Assembly: GCA_023416135.1 (NCBI GenBank)
Contig: JAEZIF010000040.1
Span: 1-31,198 of the forward strand
Length of the DNA: 31,198 nucleotides
Direction: 5' to 3'
Origin: Pseudomonadota bacterium
Lineage (GTDB): Bacteria > Pseudomonadota > Alphaproteobacteria > Reyranellales > Reyranellaceae
The translations under genes were made by a program, and so were the position numbers. Within the stretch, counting starts at the first letter, position 1. Every line of letters starts with the position of its first letter. Of the stretch, positions 7,373 to 14,183 are shown one piece after another. The notes below the pieces were generated by a model. It did no database searches. It was not told where the DNA came from and saw only the letters and a program-made list of their open reading frames with translations.

Positions 7373-7820
7373 TCTCACCGGCCCCCGGGCGCACGCGGCT
7401 CGGCCAAGCGCCCTGCAGGCTGCCGTCCTTTCCGATCAGGTATTTGTGGAAGTTCCACTTGGGCGCCGCCCCCTCGCCCGCCTCCTGGGCGATCCACTGG
7501 TAGAGCGCGTGAGCGTCGGGGCCGATCACCTTCTGCTTCGACGTCAGTGCGAACTTCACGCCGTACATGGTCTCGCAGAACTTGGCGATCTCGGGCTCGG
7601 TGCGCGGTTCCTGGGCGCCGAAGTCGTTGGACGGCACGCCCAGCACCACCAGGCCCTTCGGACCATAGGTCTCGTGCAGCTTCTCGAGGTCGGTGTATTG
7701 CGGCGTGAACCCGCAATAGGAAGCCACGTTCACCAGCAGGATCGGCTTGCCGGCGAAGCCCTTCAAGTCGAGCGGCTTGTTGTCGATGGTGGTGAAGGTG
7801 AAGTCGTGCGCCGATGCCAT
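7344..7820 (-). CDS. Glutathione peroxidase (Cys-type, BtuE/GPx family)
   Basis: Thioredoxin-fold peroxidase that reduces hydrogen peroxide and organic hydroperoxides using thiols. The 158-residue protein has no signal peptide, so it is cytoplasmic. The peroxidatic residue is a cysteine (Cys36 in NVASYCGFTPQY), not selenocysteine. The remaining catalytic residues are Gln70 (FGAQEP), Trp122 and Asn123 (KWNFHKYL). The GPx signature LGVPSNDFG is present. The ATG at 7820 lies 1 nt after the stop of the upstream molybdoenzyme, so they share a transcript. The 3' end overlaps the converging UDG gene by 29 nt. Confidence 0.95.
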   Translation of the reverse strand: MASAHDFTFTTIDNKPLDLKGFAGKPILLVNVASYCGFTPQYTDLEKLHETYGPKGLVVLGVPSNDFGAQEPRTEPEIAKFCETMYGVKFALTSKQKVIGPDAHALYQWIAQEAGEGAAPKWNFHKYLIGKDGSLQGAWPSRVRPGAGEITDAIEKAL

Positions 7821-7821
7821 G

Positions 7822-8493
7822 TCAGGCCTCCTCGTCGTAGCGCTGTTCCAGCCACGGATCGCCGTAGTTGTGATAGCCGCGCACTTCCCAGAAGCCCGGC
7901 TTGTCGTGCACCGAGAACTCGATGCGCTTGATCCACTTGGCGCTCTTCCAGAAGTAGAGCCTGGGGATCACCACGCGCAGCGGCCCGCCGTGCTCGCGGC
8001 TGATCGCCTCGCCGTTCCAGTTCCAGGCCAGCATGACGTCGGCGGCCGAAAAATCGGCCAGCGGCACGTTGGTCGTGTAGGTGTCGTACGAATGGAAGAT
8101 GACGTGCCGTGCTGCCGGTTTCGGCTGCACGATCTTCAGGAGATCGCGCGCGCTCACGCCTTCCCATCTGTTGTCGTAGCGCGACCAGGACGTGACGCAA
8201 TGGATGTCCGTCGTGAGGCTGGTCTTGGGCAGGTCGGTGAACTCGCCCCATCTCCAGGTCGTCGGCTGCTCGACCTCGCCGTCGACGAACAGGCGCCAGG
8301 CATGGGTCGGGATGTCGGGCTGGATGCCGAGATCGAGCACGGGCCAGGTCTCGACCTCGCGCTGTCCCGGCGGCAGGCGCTGCGCATGCGCAGCCGTCTT
8401 GCCGGTCAGCAGGCGGCCGCCCTCGGCCCACTTCTGCTTGCTGTCTATGAGCTTGTTTCTGAGCTTGCCGAACAGGGTGACGTCGTCGGACAT
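7822..8493 (-). CDS. Sulfite-oxidase-like molybdopterin-dependent oxidoreductase
   Basis: A 223-residue protein that is essentially one sulfite-oxidase molybdopterin-binding domain. Cys99 in TTDIHCVTSWSRYDNRWEGV is placed to be the protein ligand of molybdenum. The end of the domain shows GGPLRVVIPRLYFWKSAKWIKRIEF, as in SUOX-fold proteins. There is no twin-arginine or Sec signal, no heme domain and no dimerisation domain, so it should be a cytoplasmic stand-alone enzyme with unknown substrate and electron acceptor. The ATG at 8493 follows AAGGAAG closely. It sits between the acyl-CoA synthetase and glutathione peroxidase, within the run headed by tetR. Fold assignment is firm; the reaction is not known. 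Confidence 0.88.
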   Translation of the reverse strand: MSDDVTLFGKLRNKLIDSKQKWAEGGRLLTGKTAAHAQRLPPGQREVETWPVLDLGIQPDIPTHAWRLFVDGEVEQPTTWRWGEFTDLPKTSLTTDIHCVTSWSRYDNRWEGVSARDLLKIVQPKPAARHVIFHSYDTYTTNVPLADFSAADVMLAWNWNGEAISREHGGPLRVVIPRLYFWKSAKWIKRIEFSVHDKPGFWEVRGYHNYGDPWLEQRYDEEA

Positions 8494-8501
8494 GACTTCC
8501 T

Positions 8502-10037
8502 TCAGATGCTGCGGCCGGCCTTCTCCCAATATGGGGCGCGGAGCTTGCGTTTGAAGATCTTGCCCGAATCCTCGCGCGGCAGGGCCGCGCTGAACTCGAC
8601 GATCCTGGGAACCTTGTAACGCGCCAAGTGCCGGCCGAGATAGCCCCGCACGGCCGCCGCATCGATGGCCGCGCCGGCCTGCGGCTCGACATGGGCGCAG
8701 ATCTGCTCGCCGACCTCCTCGTCCGGGATGCCGAACACCGCGCAATCGCGCACTCCCGGCATCTGGATCAGCACCGATTCGATCTCGGCCGGGTAGATAT
8801 TGACACCGCCGGAGATGATCATGTCGCGCTTGCGGTCGCACAGGAAGACGTAGCCGTCGCTGTCCTGGTAGCCGACATCGCCTACGGTCACGAGGTCGCC
8901 CAGGGCGATCTCGCGGCGCTTGGCATCGTCGTTGTTGTAAGTGAACTCGGCGAGGTGCGGGCCGCGCAGGTAGATCTCGCCGACCTCGCCCTGCGTCACG
9001 TCTTGGCCCTGCTCGTCGACGATGCGCATCACCGCCCCCTCGACGACGCGGCCCACGGTGCCTGGCTTGGCGAGCGCCTGTTCCGAATTGTGCCAGACGA
9101 CGATACCGGTCTCGGTGGCGCCGTAGTACTCGTTGATGACCGGCCCCCACCATTCGATCATCTGGCGCTTCACCGCCGGCGCGCAGGGCGCCGCGCCATG
9201 GGTCACCCAGCGCAGCGAGGAGACGTCGTAGCGCCGCTTGGCCTCGTCGGGCAGGCGCATGAGGCGCACGAACATGGTCGGCACGATGTGCATGTGGCTG
9301 ACCTTGTGCCGATCGATCAGCCGCAGCATGTCCTCGGCCTCGAAGCGCGCCTGCAGCACCATGCTGAGGCCGAGCCGCGCACTGCCCATGCCGTAGGCGG
9401 CAGGCGCCGAGTGGTACATCGGCCCGTTCATCATCACGACGATCGACGGATCGGCCTTGATGCCCCAATACTTCGCCGCCTCGCCCGCGGCCAGCGCCTG
9501 CAATTCGGGCGACGCCGGGCGGCGACGCACGCCCTTGGGCCGGCCGGTCGTGCCCGAGGTGTAGATCATGCTGCCGCGCGCGGCCTTCGGCGGCTCGGTG
9601 TTGGGCGCGCTGCGCGCCACGAAGGCGTCCCAGGTCTCGACGCCCGGCGGGGCCGTGCGCTTCTCCGCCGGCACGTTGTAGGCGGCCGCGATCTCCTCGG
9701 GCGTCGGCACGACCAGGACCTTCACGTCGTCCGGGATACCGCTCGCGATCTGGGCGAGAAGATCGCTGTGCACGACCAGTACCTTGGCGGCGCAGTCGGC
9801 CAGGATGTAGCCCGCCTCCTCCGGCGTGAAGTGCCAGTTGATCGGCACGGCATAGGCGCCGAGCTGGCCGGCCGCGAAGTTGGCTTCGAAGGTCGCGAAG
9901 TCGTTGCGCAGCATCAGAGCGACGCTGTCGTCCTCGCCGAGCCCGAGAGCGGCCAAGCCGCCGGCGCCGCGCGCGGCATTGGCCTGGATGTCGGCCCAGC
10001 TCCTGAAGCGTTCGCCCGCGGTAACGCCCTTTGTCAT
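8502..10037 (-). CDS. Acyl-CoA synthetase (AMP-forming, ANL superfamily)
   Basis: Activates a carboxylic acid to its acyl-CoA through an acyl-adenylate. In the 511-residue protein the adenylate motifs are IYTSGTTGRPKGV (about 158-170), NEYYGATETG (302-311), GDVGYQDSDGYVFLCDRKRDMIISGGVNIYP, and the C-terminal catalytic-lysine region PREDSGKIFKRKLR. The start is the ATG at 10037, which overlaps the tetR stop in ATGA; the longer open frame upstream runs inside tetR. Substrate specificity cannot be read from sequence. The neighbouring isovaleryl-CoA-dehydrogenase-like enzyme and enoyl-CoA hydratase suggest a short, medium or branched acid. Expression is probably controlled by the TetR protein and its palindrome. 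Confidence 0.93.
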   Translation of the reverse strand: MTKGVTAGERFRSWADIQANAARGAGGLAALGLGEDDSVALMLRNDFATFEANFAAGQLGAYAVPINWHFTPEEAGYILADCAAKVLVVHSDLLAQIASGIPDDVKVLVVPTPEEIAAAYNVPAEKRTAPPGVETWDAFVARSAPNTEPPKAARGSMIYTSGTTGRPKGVRRRPASPELQALAAGEAAKYWGIKADPSIVVMMNGPMYHSAPAAYGMGSARLGLSMVLQARFEAEDMLRLIDRHKVSHMHIVPTMFVRLMRLPDEAKRRYDVSSLRWVTHGAAPCAPAVKRQMIEWWGPVINEYYGATETGIVVWHNSEQALAKPGTVGRVVEGAVMRIVDEQGQDVTQGEVGEIYLRGPHLAEFTYNNDDAKRREIALGDLVTVGDVGYQDSDGYVFLCDRKRDMIISGGVNIYPAEIESVLIQMPGVRDCAVFGIPDEEVGEQICAHVEPQAGAAIDAAAVRGYLGRHLARYKVPRIVEFSAALPREDSGKIFKRKLRAPYWEKAGRSI

Positions 10038-10663
10038 CGTTTCTTCCCCGGCTTGTTCGGTGTGGCCGGCGCTGCGCCCTTCAGCATCACCGCACCGTGG
10101 AAGTGCGCCAGCGTCCGGTAGTCGGGAGCATGTTCCAGCATGCCCGCCTGTTGCAACATCACCAGCCCGTGCGTGGCGGCCCACATCGAGTAGCCGAACA
10201 TCGTGGGATCGGCGTCGATGACGCCAGCCTCGACCAGGCTCTCGGCGGTGCGGGTTATGTATTTAGCCGCCCGGTCGGCCTGCCGGGCGAGATCGGGATG
10301 GCTGCCGTCGATCGGCGCGTTGATGTCGAACATAATGCGATAGGCGTGCGGGTTCTTCATGGCGAAGCGGAAGTAGGCCTCGCCCGTGCGCTGCGCCCGC
10401 ACCGACGGGTCGTCAGGCGCATCGGCCAGGGACGCTTCCAGCGCGTCGGCGAACTTGGCGAAGGCCTGGGCGCGCACCGTCGCCAGGATGTCGGCCTTGT
10501 CCTTGAAGTAGCGGTACGGCGTCTTGGGGCTGCAGCCCAGGGCCTCGGCAAGCTGGCGCATGGTGACGCCCTCGTAGCCGAAGCGGGCGAAGCGTTCGGT
10601 CGCGACCTTGCACAGCTCGGCGCGGAAGTCGGCGATGTCCTGTTCGGTGAGATAGCGCGGCAT
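10034..10663 (-). CDS. TetR family transcriptional regulator
   Basis: A 209-residue one-component repressor. The N-terminal helix-turn-helix covers about residues 33-52 (VTMRQLAEALGCSPKTPYRYFKDK), and the remainder is a helical ligand-binding and dimer domain. The ATG at 10663 is chosen; the frame could begin at a GTG at 10675, but that codon lies inside the palindrome. A perfect 11-bp inverted repeat ends 1 nt before the ATG, so autoregulation is likely. The tetR stop overlaps the acyl-CoA synthetase start. tetR, synthetase, molybdoenzyme and GPx therefore form a plausible single operon, and an acyl-CoA or free acid is a reasonable guess for the inducer. Confidence 0.92.
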   Translation of the reverse strand: MPRYLTEQDIADFRAELCKVATERFARFGYEGVTMRQLAEALGCSPKTPYRYFKDKADILATVRAQAFAKFADALEASLADAPDDPSVRAQRTGEAYFRFAMKNPHAYRIMFDINAPIDGSHPDLARQADRAAKYITRTAESLVEAGVIDADPTMFGYSMWAATHGLVMLQQAGMLEHAPDYRTLAHFHGAVMLKGAAPATPNKPGKKR

Positions 10664-10664
10664 G

Positions 10665-10689
10665 TTTCCGTACACAGTGTGTACGGAAA
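10665..10689. promoter_or_regulatory. Perfect palindrome, probable TetR operator
   Basis: Arms TTTCCGTACAC (10665-10675) and GTGTACGGAAA (10679-10689) are perfectly complementary across a 3-nt centre. It lies directly upstream of the tetR ATG and downstream of the acyl-CoA dehydrogenase stop. The size and symmetry suit a TetR dimer. A terminator for the upstream gene is less likely, because no U-run follows on the minus strand. Confidence 0.8.
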
Positions 10690-10704
10690 AGGCCCTACGG
10701 TCAA
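10676..10704 (-). promoter_or_regulatory. Candidate promoter of tetR operon, overlapped by the operator
   Basis: On the minus strand TTGACC (10699-10704) is followed after 17 nt by CACACT (10676-10681), a strong -35 and a weak -10. The -10 coincides with the centre of the palindrome. Transcription would start near 10669, only about 6 nt before the ATG, so the mRNA would be nearly leaderless and a bound repressor would block the -10 and start site. Confidence 0.45.
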
Positions 10705-10712
10705 ACGCCCCG

Positions 10713-11885
10713 TCAGGCCGTCTCGGCGAACAGCTCGCGGCCGATCAGCATGCGGCGGATCTCGCTGGTGCCGGCACCGATCTCGTAGAGCTTGGCGTCG
10801 CGCAACAGGCGGCCGGTCGGGTAGTCGTTGATGTAGCCGTTGCCGCCCAGGAGCTGGATGGCGTCGAGCGCCACCAGCGTCGCCTTCTCGGCGGCGTAGA
10901 GAATGGCGCCGGCCGAATCCTTGCGCGTGGTCTGGCCGCGGTCGCAGGCCTTGGCGACGGCGTACACATAGGCCTTGCAGGCGTTCATGGTGGTGTACAT
11001 GTCGGCGAGCTTGCCCTGCACCAGCTGGAACTCGCCGATCGCCTGGCCGAACTGCTTGCGCTCGTGGACATAGGGCACGACGATGTCCATGGCCGCCTGC
11101 ATGATGCCGATCGGCCCCGCCGCCAGCACGGCGCGCTCGTAGTCGAGGCCGCTCATCAGCACGTTGACGCCCTTGCCGATCTGACCCAGCACGTTCTCGG
11201 CCGGAATCTCGCAATCCTCGAACACCAGCTCGCCGGTCGAGGAGCCGCGCATGCCCATCTTGTCGAGCTTCTGGGCAACCTTGAACCCCTTGCGGTCGGT
11301 CTCGACGATGAAGGCGGTGATGCCGCGCGGACCGGCGGCCGGATCGGTCTTGGCGTAGACCACGATCACCTGCGCATCCGGGCTGTTGGTGATCCACATC
11401 TTGGTGCCGTTCAGCACGTAGCGGTCGCCCTTCCTGTCGGCGCGCAGCTTCATGGAGACGACGTCGGAGCCGGCGCCCGATTCGCTCATGGCGAGGCTGC
11501 CGACATGCTCGCCGGAGATCAGCCTGGGCAGGAAGCGCGTCTTCTGCTCGTCGTTGCCGTTGCGTCGGATCTGGTTGACGCAGAGGTTGGAGTGCGCGCC
11601 GTAGGACAGGCCGACGGCCGCCGAGGCGCGGCTCACCTCCTCGACGGCGATGACATGCTCGAGATAGCCCAGCCCCGAGCCGCCATACTCCTCCTCGACG
11701 GTGATGCCGTGCAGGCCGAGCTCGCCCATCTTGGGCCACAGCTCGCGCGGGAAGCGGTCGGTCTTGTCGATCTCGGCGGCGATCGGCGCCACCTGGTCGG
11801 CAGAGAAGCGCTGGACCTGCTCGCGTAGCGCATCGGCGGTCTCACCCAGGCCGAAATCGAACGGCGGCATTGCATTGGGGATCAT
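10713..11885 (-). CDS. Acyl-CoA dehydrogenase, isovaleryl-CoA dehydrogenase-like
   Basis: FAD enzyme introducing the alpha-beta double bond in an acyl-CoA, passing electrons to ETF. The 390-residue protein has the FAD/substrate blocks AMSESGAGSD (132-141) and WITNSPDA, the YERAVLAAGPIG segment (249-260), and the C-terminal QLLGGNGYINDYPTGRLLRDAKLYEIGAGTSEIRR. Most acyl-CoA dehydrogenases keep the catalytic Glu in the last block (YEGT). Here that position is Gly (YEIGAGTSE), and a Glu (Glu250) stands in GLDYER, the arrangement of isovaleryl-CoA dehydrogenase. That points to branched acyl-CoA, probably leucine breakdown. However, 3-methylcrotonyl-CoA carboxylase and HMG-CoA lyase are not adjacent. 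The ATG at 11885 is used; a second ATG at 11870 is possible. Confidence 0.92.
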   Translation of the reverse strand: MIPNAMPPFDFGLGETADALREQVQRFSADQVAPIAAEIDKTDRFPRELWPKMGELGLHGITVEEEYGGSGLGYLEHVIAVEEVSRASAAVGLSYGAHSNLCVNQIRRNGNDEQKTRFLPRLISGEHVGSLAMSESGAGSDVVSMKLRADRKGDRYVLNGTKMWITNSPDAQVIVVYAKTDPAAGPRGITAFIVETDRKGFKVAQKLDKMGMRGSSTGELVFEDCEIPAENVLGQIGKGVNVLMSGLDYERAVLAAGPIGIMQAAMDIVVPYVHERKQFGQAIGEFQLVQGKLADMYTTMNACKAYVYAVAKACDRGQTTRKDSAGAILYAAEKATLVALDAIQLLGGNGYINDYPTGRLLRDAKLYEIGAGTSEIRRMLIGRELFAETA

Positions 11886-11913
11886 GATGGTCTTGCCTGT
11901 CAGAGGGTTGTCG

Positions 11914-12357
11914 TCACTTCGGGTCGCCGACCTTGACGTTGATGCCGATCAGCTTCCATTCGCTGTCGGACGGGATGAACTCCAGATCGAAATAGAGCCA
12001 CAATGGTTCCGTGGGAAAGTGCCCCTTCACCAGCAGCTTGCCGTCGTCGTCGACCTTGGGGGCCGGCTCGTAGGCGGGCTTCAGGGCAGCGATGACATCG
12101 AAGTCGATGTGCTTCTTGTTGAACTCCTGGAAGCGTCGCGCCAACCGCTCGACCGGGAACTGCTCGCGAAACGGCTTGGAGAGCTTGGCGTGGAACACCT
12201 CGTAGTTGCCGGTGACGTTGGCATCGTTGAAGGTGAGCAACGTCGCCTTGACCAGCGCTTCCAACCCGCGCTCCGTCGGCACCTTGTTCTGCGCCTGCGC
12301 AAGCGCGGCCATCAGCGTGAGTGCCGTCACCGCCAGCATGCGGACGATCATCGTCAT
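11914..12357 (-). CDS. Small exported protein of unknown function
   Basis: 147 residues with an N-terminal signal peptide (MIVRMLAVTALTLMAALAQA, cleavage expected near residue 22 after AQA). The mature part of about 125 residues has aromatic and beta-rich stretches (LWLYFDLEFIPSDSEWKLIGINVKVG) that remind me of NTF2-like/SnoaL folds, but I cannot name the family. The ATG at 12357 is supported by GGAGGA 6-7 nt upstream. It lies between the enoyl-CoA hydratase and the acyl-CoA dehydrogenase on the same strand with short gaps (54 and 28 nt), so it is probably co-transcribed with enzymes that act in the cytoplasm, which is odd for a periplasmic protein. Confidence 0.8.
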   Translation of the reverse strand: MTMIVRMLAVTALTLMAALAQAQNKVPTERGLEALVKATLLTFNDANVTGNYEVFHAKLSKPFREQFPVERLARRFQEFNKKHIDFDVIAALKPAYEPAPKVDDDGKLLVKGHFPTEPLWLYFDLEFIPSDSEWKLIGINVKVGDPK

Positions 12358-12411
12358 CGGTCGTCCTCCCCGACGCGACGATAGCGCGGTGAAGGCGCCT
12401 TGAGAAACCGC

Positions 12412-13191
12412 TCACGCCGCCCCGCGCCGGATCGCCGATGAGGCGCGCAGCACGGCCGCCGATGCCCGCCGCATCTCATCGCCCAGCCAGGCGGCCAGGC
12501 GCGGCTCGCCCTGGCCCACGCGCGCCGCGGCGATGCGCTCGAGCTCGCCAGCGCGCAGTTCGCGCTTGTTGGTCGCGAAGGCTTGCGACGGCAAGCCGGC
12601 ATGGCGCTCGGCCTGCGCGACGGCGTGCGCCACCAGGGCCTCGGACGGCACACGCTCGTCGACGATGGCGAGCGCTTCGGCCGCCACGGCATCGATCGTC
12701 TCGCCGAGCAGGACAAGGCGGCGCGCCGCCGACGGCGCGAGCTCGGCGCGCGCGATCTGCAGCGGCGCCACCGGATAGGTCACGCCGACCCGCACTTCGG
12801 CCAGGCTGATCTGCATCGGGACATCGGCCACGACCCGCCAGTCGGCGCACAACGCCAGGATCAGGCCGCCGGCGATGGCATGGCCGTTGACCGCCGCGAC
12901 CAGCGGCTTGGGCCAGGCATAGAGCGTCCCGAAGCCGTCGTTGAGCGCATCGACCAGCCGGCGCTGCCCCGGCCGGTCGAGGCCCGGAGTCGTCTTGAGG
13001 TCGAGACCGGCGGAAAAGGCCGGGCCCTCGGCCGCGATCACGGCGGCGCGGACGGCGCGGTCGGCGGCCAGTCCGTCGAACAGATTGGCGAGCTCTTCAA
13101 GCAGCGGCGCGTCCATGGCGTTCATGGGCGGGGCGGCCAGGGTGACGACGGCAATACCGTCCTTGGCGAAGGTGAGATCGAGGGTCGACAT
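12412..13191 (-). CDS. Enoyl-CoA hydratase/isomerase (crotonase family)
   Basis: A 259-residue crotonase-fold protein acting on acyl-CoA thioesters. The oxyanion-hole segments are visible as GPAFSAGLDLKTT (about 56-68) and NGHAIAGGLILALCADWRV. The second region lacks an obvious pair of catalytic glutamates: it reads ISLAEVRVGVTYPVAPLQIARAE, with one Glu in LAEVRVG. Hydratase, isomerase or another crotonase reaction are therefore all possible. The ATG at 13191 follows AGGG by 8 nt. The open frame extends upstream to 13257 only through the divergent promoter region. It is transcribed away from a LysR regulator 76 nt upstream, which probably controls it. Confidence 0.9.
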   Translation of the reverse strand: MSTLDLTFAKDGIAVVTLAAPPMNAMDAPLLEELANLFDGLAADRAVRAAVIAAEGPAFSAGLDLKTTPGLDRPGQRRLVDALNDGFGTLYAWPKPLVAAVNGHAIAGGLILALCADWRVVADVPMQISLAEVRVGVTYPVAPLQIARAELAPSAARRLVLLGETIDAVAAEALAIVDERVPSEALVAHAVAQAERHAGLPSQAFATNKRELRAGELERIAAARVGQGEPRLAAWLGDEMRRASAAVLRASSAIRRGAA

Positions 13192-13267
13192 GGGGCAAAC
13201 CCTAAGCGAACAGGCGAGATAGATAAAATCGATTGTTTCTCTACAAATCATTGTCATCTTCTATGAA
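13192..13267. promoter_or_regulatory. Divergent control region between hydratase and lysR
   Basis: A 76-nt AT-richer gap between two divergent starts. An imperfect dyad is centred on ATCGAT (13228-13233), with 6 of the 10 flanking position pairs on each side complementary (about 13218-13243). This is where a LysR regulator would be expected to bind. No convincing -35/-10 pair could be fixed for either gene. The lysR ATG at 13268 is preceded by ATGAAATGA, an overlapping two-codon reading frame. Confidence 0.4.
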
Positions 13268-14164
13268 ATGAACCTGGCGTTCATCCGCTACTTCCTCGCG
13301 GTCGCCGACACCGGGAACTTCACGGCGGCAGCCGAACGCTGCCACGTCACCCAGCCGACCCTGTCGGCGGGCATTGCCCGCCTCGAAAGGGAGATCGGCA
13401 GCCGGCTGTTCGACCGCGGCCGCCGCACGGCGTTGTCCGCTGCGGGCCAGCGCCTGTTGCCGCATGCCCGCGCCATGATCGAGGCTTGGCGACTGGCGCG
13501 CGCCGAGCAGCGGTCGAGCCGCCGCACCCGCCTGGTGCGGATCGCGCTCGCCTCGACCTTGCCGGTGGCGTCGGCGATGCAGTGGCTCGCGACGGCGCAG
13601 GGCCAAGCCGCATTCGACGTCGAGATCGCGGAAGGCACGGCCGAGGCGGTGGCCGAGCGCTGGAGACGCGGCCGTTGCGATGTCGCCCTCTTCGCCGTGC
13701 GCGCGGCCGTGACCGCGGACTACACCGCTTCCTTGTGGCGCGAACCTTACGTGTTGGCGGCCGCGTCGGAACATCTCGTGGCAACGCGCGATCGCTGGTC
13801 GATCAAGGATCTCGCCGACACGCCGTTCATCCTGCGTGCCGCCTGCGAGGCGCACGACGAGGCGACGCGGCTGGTTGCGGCCGAAGGCGTCCGTCCGCGC
13901 GCGGTGCTGCGCTCGGCCGACGAGGAACGCTGCGCCGCCGCGGTGCTGGCGGGGCTGGGGGTCAGCCTGATGCCACGCTCGCTGCTGCGGCCGGGCATGG
14001 CGTCGGCGGAGATCCGCGAGGTCGCGCTGGAGCGGCGGGTGATGTTGGCATGGCGCGAGGACCTGGACGGCGAGTTGCTGACGGTCCTGCGCGATTCCGC
14101 TACGACTCACCCGTGGCCCGGCCGCAGCGGCAGCCGCGACATGCGGCTTGAGTTCGCCCGCTGA
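13268..14164 (+). CDS. LysR family transcriptional regulator
   Basis: A 298-residue regulator. The winged helix-turn-helix occupies residues 1-60 (FLAVADTGNFTAAAERCHVTQPTLSAGIARLEREIGSRLFDR), the LysR signature. The effector-binding domain runs from about 88, with the typical return segment GLGVSLMPRSLL. It is divergent from the enoyl-CoA hydratase, the usual arrangement for a LysR gene and its target. It converges on mgtE with a 19-nt gap. The effector is unknown; an acyl-CoA-related ligand is only a guess from context. Confidence 0.93.
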   Translation: MNLAFIRYFLAVADTGNFTAAAERCHVTQPTLSAGIARLEREIGSRLFDRGRRTALSAAGQRLLPHARAMIEAWRLARAEQRSSRRTRLVRIALASTLPVASAMQWLATAQGQAAFDVEIAEGTAEAVAERWRRGRCDVALFAVRAAVTADYTASLWREPYVLAAASEHLVATRDRWSIKDLADTPFILRAACEAHDEATRLVAAEGVRPRAVLRSADEERCAAAVLAGLGVSLMPRSLLRPGMASAEIREVALERRVMLAWREDLDGELLTVLRDSATTHPWPGRSGSRDMRLEFAR

Positions 14165-14183
14165 CGCGCTGGCGCCTCCCAGC

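Noticed and set aside
7822..9468. 548-codon frame suggesting a longer molybdoenzyme
   Set aside because: The upstream part is an off-frame reading of the acyl-CoA synthetase; ATG 8493 with AAGGAAG is the real start.
10665..10689. Palindrome as a terminator of the acyl-CoA dehydrogenase
   Set aside because: No U-run follows on the minus strand and it abuts the tetR start, so operator fits better.
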